From DAOTWC01 sp048499435 (GTDB lineage: Bacteria; Chloroflexota; Anaerolineae; Aggregatilineales; Phototrophicaceae): a stretch of DNA of 64,000 nt. Under the pieces are notes generated by a model. The model had not been told where the DNA came from. It made no database searches and saw only the letters and a list, made by a program, of their open reading frames with translations. This document shows, piece by piece, positions 51,523 to 60,720 of the stretch (its first letter is position 1; each line of letters opens with the position of its first letter). The DNA is taken from assembly GCA_048499435.1 (NCBI GenBank), contig JASNZW010000002.1:186001-250000 (forward strand), written 5' to 3'. The position numbers and the translations under genes are program-made.

Positions 51523-52482
51523 ATGAACCGTTCGGTGCGGGTTTTCCTGGCGGTGGTGCTGTTCGTGCTGGCGGCGCTGATCGCTATCAACAACATTGTC
51601 GGCCAGCAGACTGAGCTGAGCGCGTGGTGGCTGCCGCTGCTGCTGGTGATTATCGGCCTGGCGCTGCTGCTGCTGCCCGCTGGCTGGTCATGGCGCGGCG
51701 TCTCGCGCGCGGAGGAAGCCGAAGCCGACGCGGCGGTGCAGGCGCTGCAAGCGCCGCCCGCCCCCGCGCTGCTGGCCGCGCCGGAACCGGTGGCTGCCGC
51801 CATCAGCGCGCCGGAGCCAGCGGCGGCGGTCGAGCCGGCGCAGCCGGACGATCTCACGAAGGTTGAGGGCATCGGGCCGAAAATGGACGCGGCACTTAAG
51901 GCCGCCGGCATCACGACGTTCGCGCAGTTGGCGCAGACCAGCGAGGACGACCTGCGCGCGGCGGTCGCGGCGGCGGGGATGCACTTTGCGCCCAGCATCC
52001 CGACCTGGGCGGAACAGGCGGGCTACGCCGCGCGCGGCGACTGGGACGGCCTGGCGGCGTTCCAGGCTGCGCTGACGGCCGGGCGCGAAGCGGCGGTGGT
52101 CGAGCCGGAGCCGGAACCTGCGGCGGCAGCGGTCGAGCCGGAGCCGGAACCTGCGGCGGCGGCTGAGCCGGAGCCGGAACCTGTGGCGGCGGCTGAGCCG
52201 GAGCCGGAGCCAGAGCCGGAGCCAGCGCAGCCGGACGATCTTACGAAGGTTGAGGGTATCGGGCCGAAAATGGACGCGGCGCTCAAGGCCGCCGGCATCA
52301 CGACGTTCGCGCGGCTGGCGCAGACCAGCGAGGACGACCTGCGCGCGGCGGTCGCGGCGGCGGGGATGCGCTTCGCGCCCAGCCTGCCGACCTGGGCGGA
52401 ACAGGCGGGCTACGCCGCGCGCGGCGACTGGGACGGCCTGGCGGCGTTCCAGGCTGCGCTGACGGCCGGGCGCAAGGAATAA
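51523..52482 (+). CDS. Membrane protein with two duplicated helix-hairpin-helix domains
   Basis: 319 residues. Two membrane helices at about 7-25 and 31-50, then an Ala/Pro/Glu linker and two nearly identical 82-residue units (107-188 and 236-317), each opening QPDDLTKVEGIGPKM and containing AALKAAGITTFA and TWAEQAGYAARGDWDGL. The GIGPK hairpin is the helix-hairpin-helix form seen in RPA-C-like and DUF4332-type proteins that may bind nucleic acid or proteins. The units are separated by EPEPEP-Ala repeats. ATG 51523 is set by GAAGGGGG eight bases upstream. The units differ by only a few residues, pointing to a recent duplication. Confidence 0.82.
   Translation: MNRSVRVFLAVVLFVLAALIAINNIVGQQTELSAWWLPLLLVIIGLALLLLPAGWSWRGVSRAEEAEADAAVQALQAPPAPALLAAPEPVAAAISAPEPAAAVEPAQPDDLTKVEGIGPKMDAALKAAGITTFAQLAQTSEDDLRAAVAAAGMHFAPSIPTWAEQAGYAARGDWDGLAAFQAALTAGREAAVVEPEPEPAAAAVEPEPEPAAAAEPEPEPVAAAEPEPEPEPEPAQPDDLTKVEGIGPKMDAALKAAGITTFARLAQTSEDDLRAAVAAAGMRFAPSLPTWAEQAGYAARGDWDGLAAFQAALTAGRKE
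51841..52473 (+). repeat. Direct repeat of 246 bp separated by 141 bp
   Basis: Copy 1 at 51841-52086 and copy 2 at 52228-52473, offset 387 bases (129 codons), both in frame in the helix-hairpin-helix gene. They differ at only scattered positions (for example CACG/TACG and GCACTTTGC/GCGCTTCGC). The intervening DNA encodes Glu-Pro-rich repeats. Confidence 0.93.
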
Positions 52483-52489
52483 TAAACCG

Positions 52490-53323
52490 TCAGGCGCGGG
52501 CGGCCTCAGCCGCCAGCGCGTTAAAGGCGGCCATCAGGTCGCGCGTGCGCGGCCCAGGCCCGCCCAGCAGGTGATCGTCAATCTGGCGCACCGGGCACAC
52601 CTGTTTGGTGCTGGAGGTGATGAACACCTCGTCGGCGCGCAGCAGCTCCGCCAGCGGCAGGTCGCGCTGTTCCACAGGGCAGCGGCCCGCCGCCAGCGCC
52701 AGCGTCACCTGCCGCGTGACGCCCGCCAGCACGCCGCTGCCGGGCGTCACCAGCGTTTCGCCAAAAAACGCAAACAGATTGGTGGTTGTGCCCTCCAGCG
52801 CCAGGCCGTTACGGTCAATGTAAAGGGAATCGACCGCGCCGCTGGCTTTGGCCCGCCGCAGCGCCAGGATCGCGGGGATGTAGTTGATCGTCTTGGCTTC
52901 CGGCAGGTAGCGCTCGGCGCGGTGCGTGACGAGCTTGACGCCGTCGCTGAACCAGGCCGCCAGGGGCTGCGGCTCAGGCGTGACCAGCACCAGCAGGCGC
53001 GCCGCGCCGCGGGGCAGCAGGCCGTCGTCGCTGTCGCCGCCGGTGACGACGATGCGCACGCCGTGGTCGCCCGGCGCGCTGCGCGCCAGCGCCTCCAGCA
53101 CAACCGCGCCGATCGCCGCCGGCGGCAGCGGCAGCGTCAGCTCAAGCATCTGCGCTGACTGCGCCAGCCGCTGCAGATGGGTGTCCAGGTGGAAGGGGCG
53201 CCCGCCGTAGGTGCGCAGGTAGTCGAACACACCGTAACCGCGCGTCACCGCCAGGTCAGCGGCGGGGATGCAGGCGGTGTCTGCCGGGACATAGCTGCCA
53301 TCAATGTAGTAAACGTTGGACAT
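52490..53323 (-). CDS. Class IV PLP aminotransferase (IlvE/D-amino-acid/ADC lyase-like)
   Basis: 277 residues. The fold-type IV pattern is present: YYIDGSYVPADTACIP, RGYGVFDYLRTYGGRPF, the catalytic lysine in YLPEAKTINYIPAIL, EGTTTNLFAFF and a late VFITSSTKQVCPV. Family members include branched-chain aminotransferase, D-alanine aminotransferase and aminodeoxychorismate lyase; the RTYGG and TSSTKQ segments lean to the branched-chain/D-amino acid group, but substrate is not certain. ATG 53323 starts MSNVYYIDG; the longer frame has no family similarity. It lies 79 bases after feoC and may be read with the feo operon. Confidence 0.9.
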   Translation of the reverse strand: MSNVYYIDGSYVPADTACIPAADLAVTRGYGVFDYLRTYGGRPFHLDTHLQRLAQSAQMLELTLPLPPAAIGAVVLEALARSAPGDHGVRIVVTGGDSDDGLLPRGAARLLVLVTPEPQPLAAWFSDGVKLVTHRAERYLPEAKTINYIPAILALRRAKASGAVDSLYIDRNGLALEGTTTNLFAFFGETLVTPGSGVLAGVTRQVTLALAAGRCPVEQRDLPLAELLRADEVFITSSTKQVCPVRQIDDHLLGGPGPRTRDLMAAFNALAAEAARA

Positions 53324-53402
53324 GGCTGCGCTTCCTGCTGCGTGCGAAGCGCCCATTCTAGCACGACCGGCCTGCCGCGCAACGGGCAGGATGCGCTGGC
53401 GC

Positions 53403-53690
53403 TTAGTGGCAGCAGCCCCGCCCACACACCGCAGCCGTGTCCGGCGTGTCGTCGCTGACCGGTTCATAGTGCTTCAGGACGAACATCGCCGCCGGGCACA
53501 TACTGGCGCTGCCGCACGTCCCGCAGGCTGATGCGCTGGCCTCGCGCAGGCGGCCCTTGCGCACCCAGTAATCAATCATTTCCTGCAGCAGCGGGCGCGG
53601 CACGTCCAGGTCGCGCGCCATCTGCGCCAGCGACACCGCCCCCGCCTGCCCTTCGACGTGTTCCAGCACGCGCCGCAGCGTGGTCGCCAC
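53403..53690 (-). CDS. feoC: FeoC-like iron-sulphur winged-helix regulator/stabiliser
   Basis: 95 residues. A short winged helix (VSLAQMARDLDVPRPLLQEMIDYWVRKG in parts LAQMARDLDV, MIDYWVRKGRL) is followed by CGTCGSASMCPAAM and a Cys-rich end CGRGCCH, giving up to seven cysteines. FeoC proteins bind an Fe-S cluster or iron and modulate FeoB stability or feo transcription. GTG 53690 starts two bases after the feoB stop, with GGGGG just upstream; they are surely co-transcribed. The extra C-terminal Cys motif is notable. Confidence 0.85.
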   Translation of the reverse strand: MATTLRRVLEHVEGQAGAVSLAQMARDLDVPRPLLQEMIDYWVRKGRLREASASACGTCGSASMCPAAMFVLKHYEPVSDDTPDTAAVCGRGCCH

Positions 53691-53692
53691 GA

Positions 53693-55921
53693 TTACACCC
53701 CCAGCCCCAGCAGCGTCCCGCCCTGATAAACCAGCACAGCGGCGGCCCAGGCCAGCAGCAGCGTGTAAATCACCTGATACATGGCCCAGCGCCCGCCGAA
53801 TTCCTGGCGCATCGCGCCGACAGTCGCCATACAGGGCACGTACAGCAGCACAAAGACCAGGAAGGCGACGGCGGCCAGCGGTGAGAACGCGCCTTGCAGC
53901 GCGACACCGAGCGCTGTTGTGTCTTCTTCACCTGCCTCACCCGCGCCGAGCAGATCGGCTTCGGGAACGGCCGCGCCAGGGATCAGGTTGATGGTGCGCG
54001 GCACGATGTTGATTACTTCCTGCGCCGTCAGCACCAGCGCTTCGCCCAGCGAACGCGCGATCGCGCCCGCGTCCTCAAGCAGCGTTGGCGCAGCCTCCGC
54101 CTCATCAGCGGCGGCTTCATCCACGCGATAGACCTGGCTCATCGTGCCGATCATGACCTCTTTCGCCACCAGCCCCGTGATGAGCGAACCAGCGGCTTCC
54201 CATGTCCCGAAGCCGGCCGGGGCCAGCGCTGGCGCGATAATCTGGCTGGTCGCGCCGAACACGCTTTCGTCCGGTTCAACTGCGTTGATGGCCGCCATGT
54301 CGAGATTGGCCGGGATCGCCAGCAGCACCCACACCACCACTGAACACGCCAGAATGATCGTGCCGGCATTGTGGATAAAGCCGCGTGTGCGTGTCCATAC
54401 CTGCCGGGCGACACCGCGCGGGCGTGGCCAGCGGTACGGCGGCATTTCCAGCACGAAGGGCTGCGGCGGCTGGTTGCGATACACGATTCGGCTGAATACC
54501 AGCCCGGTGAGCAGCGCCACACCCATGCCCAGCAGATACAGGCTGAACATAAGCTGCCCGGCTGCCGCCCCGAAGAAGGCCGCCCCGAACACCACATACA
54601 CCGGCAGGCGCGCGCCGCAGCTCATAAACGTCGCCAGGAAGCCGGTCAGCTTGCGGTCGCGTTCGTTTTCCAGCGTGCGCGTGGCGTAAACCGCCGGCAC
54701 GGTGCAGCCGAAGCCCACCAGCAGCGGCAGGAAGCTCTTGCCGTGCAGCCCCATCGCGCGCATCACGCGGTCCATGACGAAGGCCGCCCGCGCCATGTAG
54801 CCGGAGTCTTCCAGCACGGCGATTGCCAGATACAGCGTCATCAGCACCGGCACAAAGACCAGCACGCCGCCCACGCCCGCGATCACGCCGTCTATCGCCA
54901 GCGACTCGATCCATGTGCCGCCCAGACCAAGCGCGCCCAGCAGCGCCGCCGCCCAGCGCGCCACCGGCCCGGATACCAGGCTGTCCACCCAGTCGAGCAG
55001 CGGGGCGCTCACGTTGGCGGTGAACTGGAACACCAGCCACATCAGGCCGAGGAAAATGGGCAAGCCCCAGACGCGGTGCGTGATAACCCGGTCGGCGCGT
55101 TCAGAGGCCGATTCAGCCGCGCCGACCTGTGAGACGGCGCGGCCCACCGTCTGCCCGATAAAGGCGTAGCGCGCGTCGGCGATAAGCAGCTCCGGGTCGT
55201 CGCCCAGCGCGGCGCTCAGGCGGTCGGCGGCGGCCTGCGCTGCGGCGCGCAGCTCAGGGTTGATGTCAATGCTGGCGTCGCCTTCCAGCAGCCTGAGCGC
55301 CAGCCAGCGCGGGTTATAGGCGCTCAGCGCCGGGTCAGCGGCGATCAGCGCCGCCAGCGCGGCCAGCTCAGCCTCCGGCTGCGGGCCGTAATCCAGCGCG
55401 AACGGCGTGTGGGCGCTGCTGTCAGCGGCGCGGGCGATAGCGGCGCGCAGCGCGTCAATGCCGGCGCGCTGGCTGCCGACGGTTTCGATCACCGGCGCGC
55501 CGCCCAGCAGCGCGCTCAGCGCCGCCGTGTCAATTCGCAGGCCGCGCGCGCGGGCGGTGTCGGCCATATTCAGCACCAGGATCGCCGGCGCGCCCAGCTC
55601 CAGAATCTGAAGCGCCAGGTACAGGTTGCGCTCCAGGTTGGCGGCGTCCAGCACCGCCACCACCGCGTCGGGCCGCTGGTGCACGATGAAATCGCGCGCG
55701 ATGATTTCCTCAACGGAACAGGCCGCCAGGCTGTAAGTTCCCGGCAGGTCCACCAGCAGCACGTCGCGCCCGCCGATGCGGAAACGGCCCTCTTTTTTCT
55801 CAACTGTTTTGCCCGGCCAGTTGCCGGTGTGCTGGCGCTCGCCGGTGAGGGCGTTGAACAGCGTGCTTTTGCCAACGTTAGGGTTGCCCGCCAGGGCGAT
55901 CGAGAATGGATGGGCGGCCAT
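53693..55921 (-). CDS. feoB: Ferrous iron transporter FeoB
   Basis: 742 residues. The N-terminal G domain has G1 AGNPNVGKST, G3 DLPGTYSLA and G4 LVLNMADT; a GDI-like helical region follows and then the membrane part with two Gate domains, SGYMARAAFVMDRVMRAMGLHGKSFLPL (in parts GYMARAAFVMDR, HGKSFLPLLVGFGC) and a C-terminal Gate with PCMATVGAMRQEFG. The Cys in VGFGCTVPAV is the conserved iron-path residue. It imports Fe(II) at low redox potential. ATG 55921 has CGGAG upstream and lies 11 bases after feoA. Confidence 0.97.
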   Translation of the reverse strand: MAAHPFSIALAGNPNVGKSTLFNALTGERQHTGNWPGKTVEKKEGRFRIGGRDVLLVDLPGTYSLAACSVEEIIARDFIVHQRPDAVVAVLDAANLERNLYLALQILELGAPAILVLNMADTARARGLRIDTAALSALLGGAPVIETVGSQRAGIDALRAAIARAADSSAHTPFALDYGPQPEAELAALAALIAADPALSAYNPRWLALRLLEGDASIDINPELRAAAQAAADRLSAALGDDPELLIADARYAFIGQTVGRAVSQVGAAESASERADRVITHRVWGLPIFLGLMWLVFQFTANVSAPLLDWVDSLVSGPVARWAAALLGALGLGGTWIESLAIDGVIAGVGGVLVFVPVLMTLYLAIAVLEDSGYMARAAFVMDRVMRAMGLHGKSFLPLLVGFGCTVPAVYATRTLENERDRKLTGFLATFMSCGARLPVYVVFGAAFFGAAAGQLMFSLYLLGMGVALLTGLVFSRIVYRNQPPQPFVLEMPPYRWPRPRGVARQVWTRTRGFIHNAGTIILACSVVVWVLLAIPANLDMAAINAVEPDESVFGATSQIIAPALAPAGFGTWEAAGSLITGLVAKEVMIGTMSQVYRVDEAAADEAEAAPTLLEDAGAIARSLGEALVLTAQEVINIVPRTINLIPGAAVPEADLLGAGEAGEEDTTALGVALQGAFSPLAAVAFLVFVLLYVPCMATVGAMRQEFGGRWAMYQVIYTLLLAWAAAVLVYQGGTLLGLGV

Positions 55922-55932
55922 GCGCGCTCCGG

Positions 55933-56169
55933 TCAGCTTTCGAGGGTGATGGTGTGGGCTTCGGCCCGGCGCAGCGCCAGGTGGTAACCGCGCACGCGGT
56001 ACTGCACTGGGTCGCCCAGCGGGGCAGCTTTGATCATGGTGACTGCCGCGCCGCGCACCAGCCCCATGTCGAGCAGCCGGCGGCGCAGCGGCCCGCTGCC
56101 GCTGATGTGCCGAATGACGGCGGTCTCGCCGGGGTGAAGCTGGTCGAGTGTGCGTGGTGTGGTGGTCAT
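55933..56169 (-). CDS. feoA: FeoA SH3-like ferrous iron protein
   Basis: 78 residues with the FeoA core: LDQLHPGETAVIRHI, LRRRLLDMGLVRGAAVT and YRVRGYHLALRRAEA. It binds FeoB and promotes transport. ATG 56169 is preferred to an in-frame ATG at 56193: AGGGA lies about ten bases before it and the family start fits. It heads the feoABC operon; the region upstream has several dyads. Confidence 0.93.
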   Translation of the reverse strand: MTTTPRTLDQLHPGETAVIRHISGSGPLRRRLLDMGLVRGAAVTMIKAAPLGDPVQYRVRGYHLALRRAEAHTITLES

Positions 56170-56231
56170 GGTGGGCTGTCCCTGTGGCATCACTGCTACC
56201 GCCAGTTTACGGGACTGCGCGCGCAGAACTG

Positions 56232-56308
56232 AGTGACATTTAGCCCGCTGTTTTAGCTGTTTGTCACTTTACAGGTGTGCAGAAATGTTTGAGGTAGGGT
56301 AATTTCTG
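56232..56308. promoter_or_regulatory. Candidate operator dyads upstream of feoA
   Basis: Two inverted repeats: AGTGACA (56232-56238) with TGTCACT (56262-56268), and CAGAAAT (56280-56286) with ATTTCTG (56302-56308). They lie 60-140 bases before the feoA start and are likely places for iron- or redox-responsive control. No match to a known Fur or DtxR box is claimed. Confidence 0.4.
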
Positions 56309-56350
56309 TGCGCCGCGCCCGTGTAAATAAAGCGCGCGGCGGGTGCGAAT

Positions 56351-56372
56351 TAAATTAACCCCGGTTAATTTA
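56351..56372. promoter_or_regulatory. Perfect AT-rich dyad overlapping the histidine kinase stop
   Basis: TAAATTAAC-CCCG-GTTAATTTA, 9 bp arms with a 4-base centre. It contains TTAAC/GTTAA halves as in DtxR/MntR-family operators and lies 182 bases upstream of feoA, so it may regulate feoABC; it also overlaps the TAA of the kinase gene (56370-56372). A role in 3' end formation is the alternative. Confidence 0.5.
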
Positions 56373-58682
56373 TCTGCCGCTCTGGGCGGAAACGGGGGCG
56401 ACGTGCGGGATTCGCACCATGAAGGTTGTGCCCTGGTTTTCGACGCTGTGAAAGCTGATCGCGCCGCCGTGAAGCTCCACATTCTGCTTGACGATCGACA
56501 GGCCCAGCCCGGTGCCGGTAATGCCGGCGGCGTTGCGCGCGCGGTGAAACGGCTGGAACAGATAGGGCTGGTCGGCTTCGGGGATGCCGATGCCCTCGTC
56601 CTCAACGACAAGCTCGACCCCGCCCTCGACAGCGTGAATGGCGACGCGCACGCGCGTGCCCACCGGCGAGTACTTAACGGCGTTGGCGATCAGGTTGGTG
56701 ACGATATGCTGCAGCAGGCGGCGGTCTGCCTGGATGTGCAGCGCCGCCGCGCCGGCCTCGAAAACAACCTGGTGCTGGCCGCGATCCGTCAGGCGAACGT
56801 GCTCGACGGCGTGCGCGCTCAGGTCAACAATGTCGATTTCCTCTGGGTTAAACGGCAGTTTGCCGGCGTTCCCGCGCAGGATGGTCATCACGTCTTCCAG
56901 CAGCGACACCATGCCGAACACCTGGTAGCTGATGTCGGCCAGCCGTTCGTCAACCTTCTCGCGCGAGATGCGGTCGAAGTAGTGCTGGATGATGTCTACC
57001 GAGCTGGAAATGATGGCCAGCGGCGTGCGGAACTCGTGCGAAACCATTGACATAAAACGTTCGCGCAGCTCGGCCAGCTCGCGCTGTTTGGCCAGCTCCA
57101 GCTCCAGCGTCTGGGTGTAGAGGCGCTGTTCCTCAAGCTGGCGGCGCTGGGTAACGTCGCGCGCCAGCGCGATGCGCGCCGGGCGTTCCTCGAACACCGC
57201 GTCGTGCCCGAAAACCTCCATGTCTATAATCGTGCCGTCCTTGCGCATCTGCCGCCACTCCACCGGGACGCTGCGCCCCGGTTTTAGCTGCGAGATAATG
57301 CGCGCCAGGCGGGTGCGGTCCTCAGGCACGCTGAGGTCGGTTACGCGCAGGCGGAAGAACTCGTCGCGGCTGTAGCCGTACTGCGTGACCGCCGCCTCGT
57401 TGACGGCCAGGAAGCGCAGCGTAGCCGGGTCATACACCCACATGGGAATCGGGTTGTTCTCGAACAGCATCCGGTACTGTTCTTCTTTGTGCTTCAGCGC
57501 GGCTTCCGCCTCTTTCAGGCGCGTGATATCGCGCCCGACGGCCTGGATCAGCGCGACTTCGCCGTGTTGGTTAACGATGCCCTGGTCTACCCACTGGATA
57601 TAGCGGACAGTGCCATCAAACGCGACGGCGGGGAACTCGCGCACCGCCGGGCGCGGGTCGCCCAGCACTTCGACGATGCGCGCGCGAACGGCGTCGTGCA
57701 CCTCCGGCGGGGTTAGCGGCAGATAGCTCATGCCCAGCAGCTTGTCGCGGTGCTGGCCGAAGAAGCGGCAGTAAGCGTCGTTCGCGTAGACCAGCGTGGT
57801 GTCCGGGTGATAGCAGCACACCATATCAATCTGGCTTTCGACGATGGCGCGAAAGAAGGCCTCGCTTTCATACAGCGCCTGCCCGGCGCGGCGGCGCTGG
57901 CTGGCGTTGCGCAGGCAGATGGCGACGCCGTTGTCCGTCGGGTAGGCATATATCTCGAACCAGGTTTCAGCGGGCACAAAATAAGCGTTAAACTGCGCCG
58001 GCGTGCCGGCTGCCGCCACCTGGTGACAGCGCTGATAAAATTCGGAACCAACCGCCGCGGGAAATTTATCCCACATATTGACGCCCAGCAAAGCATCGGC
58101 GCTGGTGCGCAGCAGGCGCTCGGTCTCAGCGGTGACGTACATGAAGCGCCACTGGCGGTCGAGGGTGAAACAGGCGTCGCCGCTGTTTTCGAGGATGATG
58201 TGCGCCGCGCTGATCTGCGCTTTCAGGGTGTCCTCAATCTGTTTCTGGTGTGTGATGTCGCGCGCGATGCCGTAAATGCGGCCGTCGGACAGGGGGGCTG
58301 AGGTCCACGACAGCCACTTATAGCTGCCGTCGGCGCAGCGGCAGCGGTTGGCAAACTGGGCGACAGGCTGGCCCTGATACAGCATGCCCAGCGCTTCCCA
58401 CGTGCGGGCGGCGTCGTCCGGGTGGACCAGCGCGAAAACGGGCGCGGCCAGCAGCTCGGCTTCGGTGTAGCCCATCGCGGCGCAGAAGGCGCGGTTGAGG
58501 CGCAGCAGACGGCCGTCGGCGCTGGCGATGCACAGCATTTCAACAGAGTGTTCGAAGAAGTCGGTGTAGCTGCCTTCGGCCTGCGCCAGCAGGTCGGCCA
58601 GCAGGTGCTCAGCGGACTGTCCCCGACGCTGCGCCAGTGTGGAGAGCCTTTCAGCCAGTGAGGGCGGCAGCGAAAAGGACAT
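56370..58682 (-). CDS. Multi-PAS histidine kinase with ribbon-helix-helix-like N-terminus
   Basis: 770 residues, no membrane helices, so cytoplasmic. Residues 3-36 (SLPPSLAERLSTLAQRRGQS) resemble a CopG/ribbon-helix-helix segment. Four PAS domains follow (about 40-150, 160-265, 275-395, 405-520; the middle ones contain NAYFVPAETWFEIYA and YANDAYCRFFG), then HisKA with MVSHEFRTPLAII (His at about 548) and a HATPase with LIANAVKYSPVG, DEGIGIPEAD and GTGLGLSIV. The PAS units may sense ligands, redox or gases. No response regulator is adjacent, so the partner is elsewhere. It is upstream of feoA but in a separate unit with its own promoter. Confidence 0.93.
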   Translation of the reverse strand: MSFSLPPSLAERLSTLAQRRGQSAEHLLADLLAQAEGSYTDFFEHSVEMLCIASADGRLLRLNRAFCAAMGYTEAELLAAPVFALVHPDDAARTWEALGMLYQGQPVAQFANRCRCADGSYKWLSWTSAPLSDGRIYGIARDITHQKQIEDTLKAQISAAHIILENSGDACFTLDRQWRFMYVTAETERLLRTSADALLGVNMWDKFPAAVGSEFYQRCHQVAAAGTPAQFNAYFVPAETWFEIYAYPTDNGVAICLRNASQRRRAGQALYESEAFFRAIVESQIDMVCCYHPDTTLVYANDAYCRFFGQHRDKLLGMSYLPLTPPEVHDAVRARIVEVLGDPRPAVREFPAVAFDGTVRYIQWVDQGIVNQHGEVALIQAVGRDITRLKEAEAALKHKEEQYRMLFENNPIPMWVYDPATLRFLAVNEAAVTQYGYSRDEFFRLRVTDLSVPEDRTRLARIISQLKPGRSVPVEWRQMRKDGTIIDMEVFGHDAVFEERPARIALARDVTQRRQLEEQRLYTQTLELELAKQRELAELRERFMSMVSHEFRTPLAIISSSVDIIQHYFDRISREKVDERLADISYQVFGMVSLLEDVMTILRGNAGKLPFNPEEIDIVDLSAHAVEHVRLTDRGQHQVVFEAGAAALHIQADRRLLQHIVTNLIANAVKYSPVGTRVRVAIHAVEGGVELVVEDEGIGIPEADQPYLFQPFHRARNAAGITGTGLGLSIVKQNVELHGGAISFHSVENQGTTFMVRIPHVAPVSAQSGR

Positions 58683-58755
58683 GAACGTTACAGCGCTCCG
58701 ATAAAACCGGACGAAAACCGCGCGCAGCTCGTAGCAAAATCACGCAGTAAACAAG

Positions 58756-58803
58756 ATTATAGCAATCATAACCTAAATCTCTGATTATCCGATATTAATA
58801 TCG
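58756..58803 (-). promoter_or_regulatory. Putative promoter and palindrome of the histidine kinase gene
   Basis: On the minus strand TATAAT (58761-58756) lies 74 bases upstream of the ATG, without an obvious -35. CGATATTAATATCG (58790-58803), a perfect 14 bp palindrome, lies 29 bases farther upstream, at the position of an activator or repressor site. Confidence 0.5.
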
Positions 58804-58861
58804 CAGTGTAGTTTTAGTGACAAAAGGCCGCATTCAGCGTTTGCCGGGCAGCGCGGGAGCT

Positions 58862-60016
<1,155 letters not shown>

Positions 60017-60108
60017 GAGTCATTCTCCCTCTGCCATTTTCCCCGTTTGTACCACATTCGCGCCTGGTTTGCCGCCCCCGCCGCGCCGCCTTGCGGTATA
60101 CTGAAAGC

Positions 60109-60624
60109 ATGTCTAACCTGGCCGACTACCCGCTGGCGCTGCGCGCGCCCAACCCCGCCATCGCCATCCGCCCGGTGCGCGCGGCGGACGCGCCGGCGCT
60201 GCGCGCGGCCTGCTGGCCAGAGCGCGATTTCGAGGCGGTGTACCGCTTCATCATGCGCGCGCGCCAGGCGGCGGCCCAGGGGCGCGGCCTGGGCGTGGCG
60301 GCGCTGACCGCGGACGGGCTGGCGATGGGCTATGGCCAGTTGATGCAGTGGCCGCGCTGCGCCGAAATCAGCGATCTGATCGTGACGCCCGACCAGCGCG
60401 GGCTGGGCACCGGCACGGCCATCATCCAGTATCTCACGCGGGCCGCGCGCGAGATGCAGACCGGCTGCGTCGAGATCGGCGTGCAGGAGCACAACACCGG
60501 CGCGCTGGCGCTCTACCGCCGCCTGGGTTTTAAGGACAGCTTCACGCGCGAGCTTGACCTGGGGCGCGGCCCGGAGACAGTGCTGTACCTGCGGCTCAAG
60601 CTGCCGCCGGCGCGCTCAATTTAG
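60109..60624 (+). CDS. GNAT-family N-acetyltransferase
   Basis: 171 residues of the GNAT fold: IAIRPVRAADAPALRAACWPER, DLIVTPDQRGLGTGTAIIQYL (shown as VTPDQRGLGTGTAI) with the Q/R-x-x-G-x-G/A acetyl-CoA loop, and VEIGVQEHNTGALALYRRLGF, the classic C-terminal helix. The substrate amine is unknown. ATG 60109 is only six bases after a TATACT element and no Shine-Dalgarno is seen, so the mRNA may be leaderless. It diverges from the thiolase gene. Confidence 0.88.
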   Translation: MSNLADYPLALRAPNPAIAIRPVRAADAPALRAACWPERDFEAVYRFIMRARQAAAQGRGLGVAALTADGLAMGYGQLMQWPRCAEISDLIVTPDQRGLGTGTAIIQYLTRAAREMQTGCVEIGVQEHNTGALALYRRLGFKDSFTRELDLGRGPETVLYLRLKLPPARSI

Positions 60625-60720
60625 GACCGGGCAAGGCGCGCGGGCGTTAAGTAAAGGGTGTGTTCGCTGCCGCGCAGCCGATCAGGAACGCCTTGCCCCA
60701 TGCTCAACAAGGACCGCACC

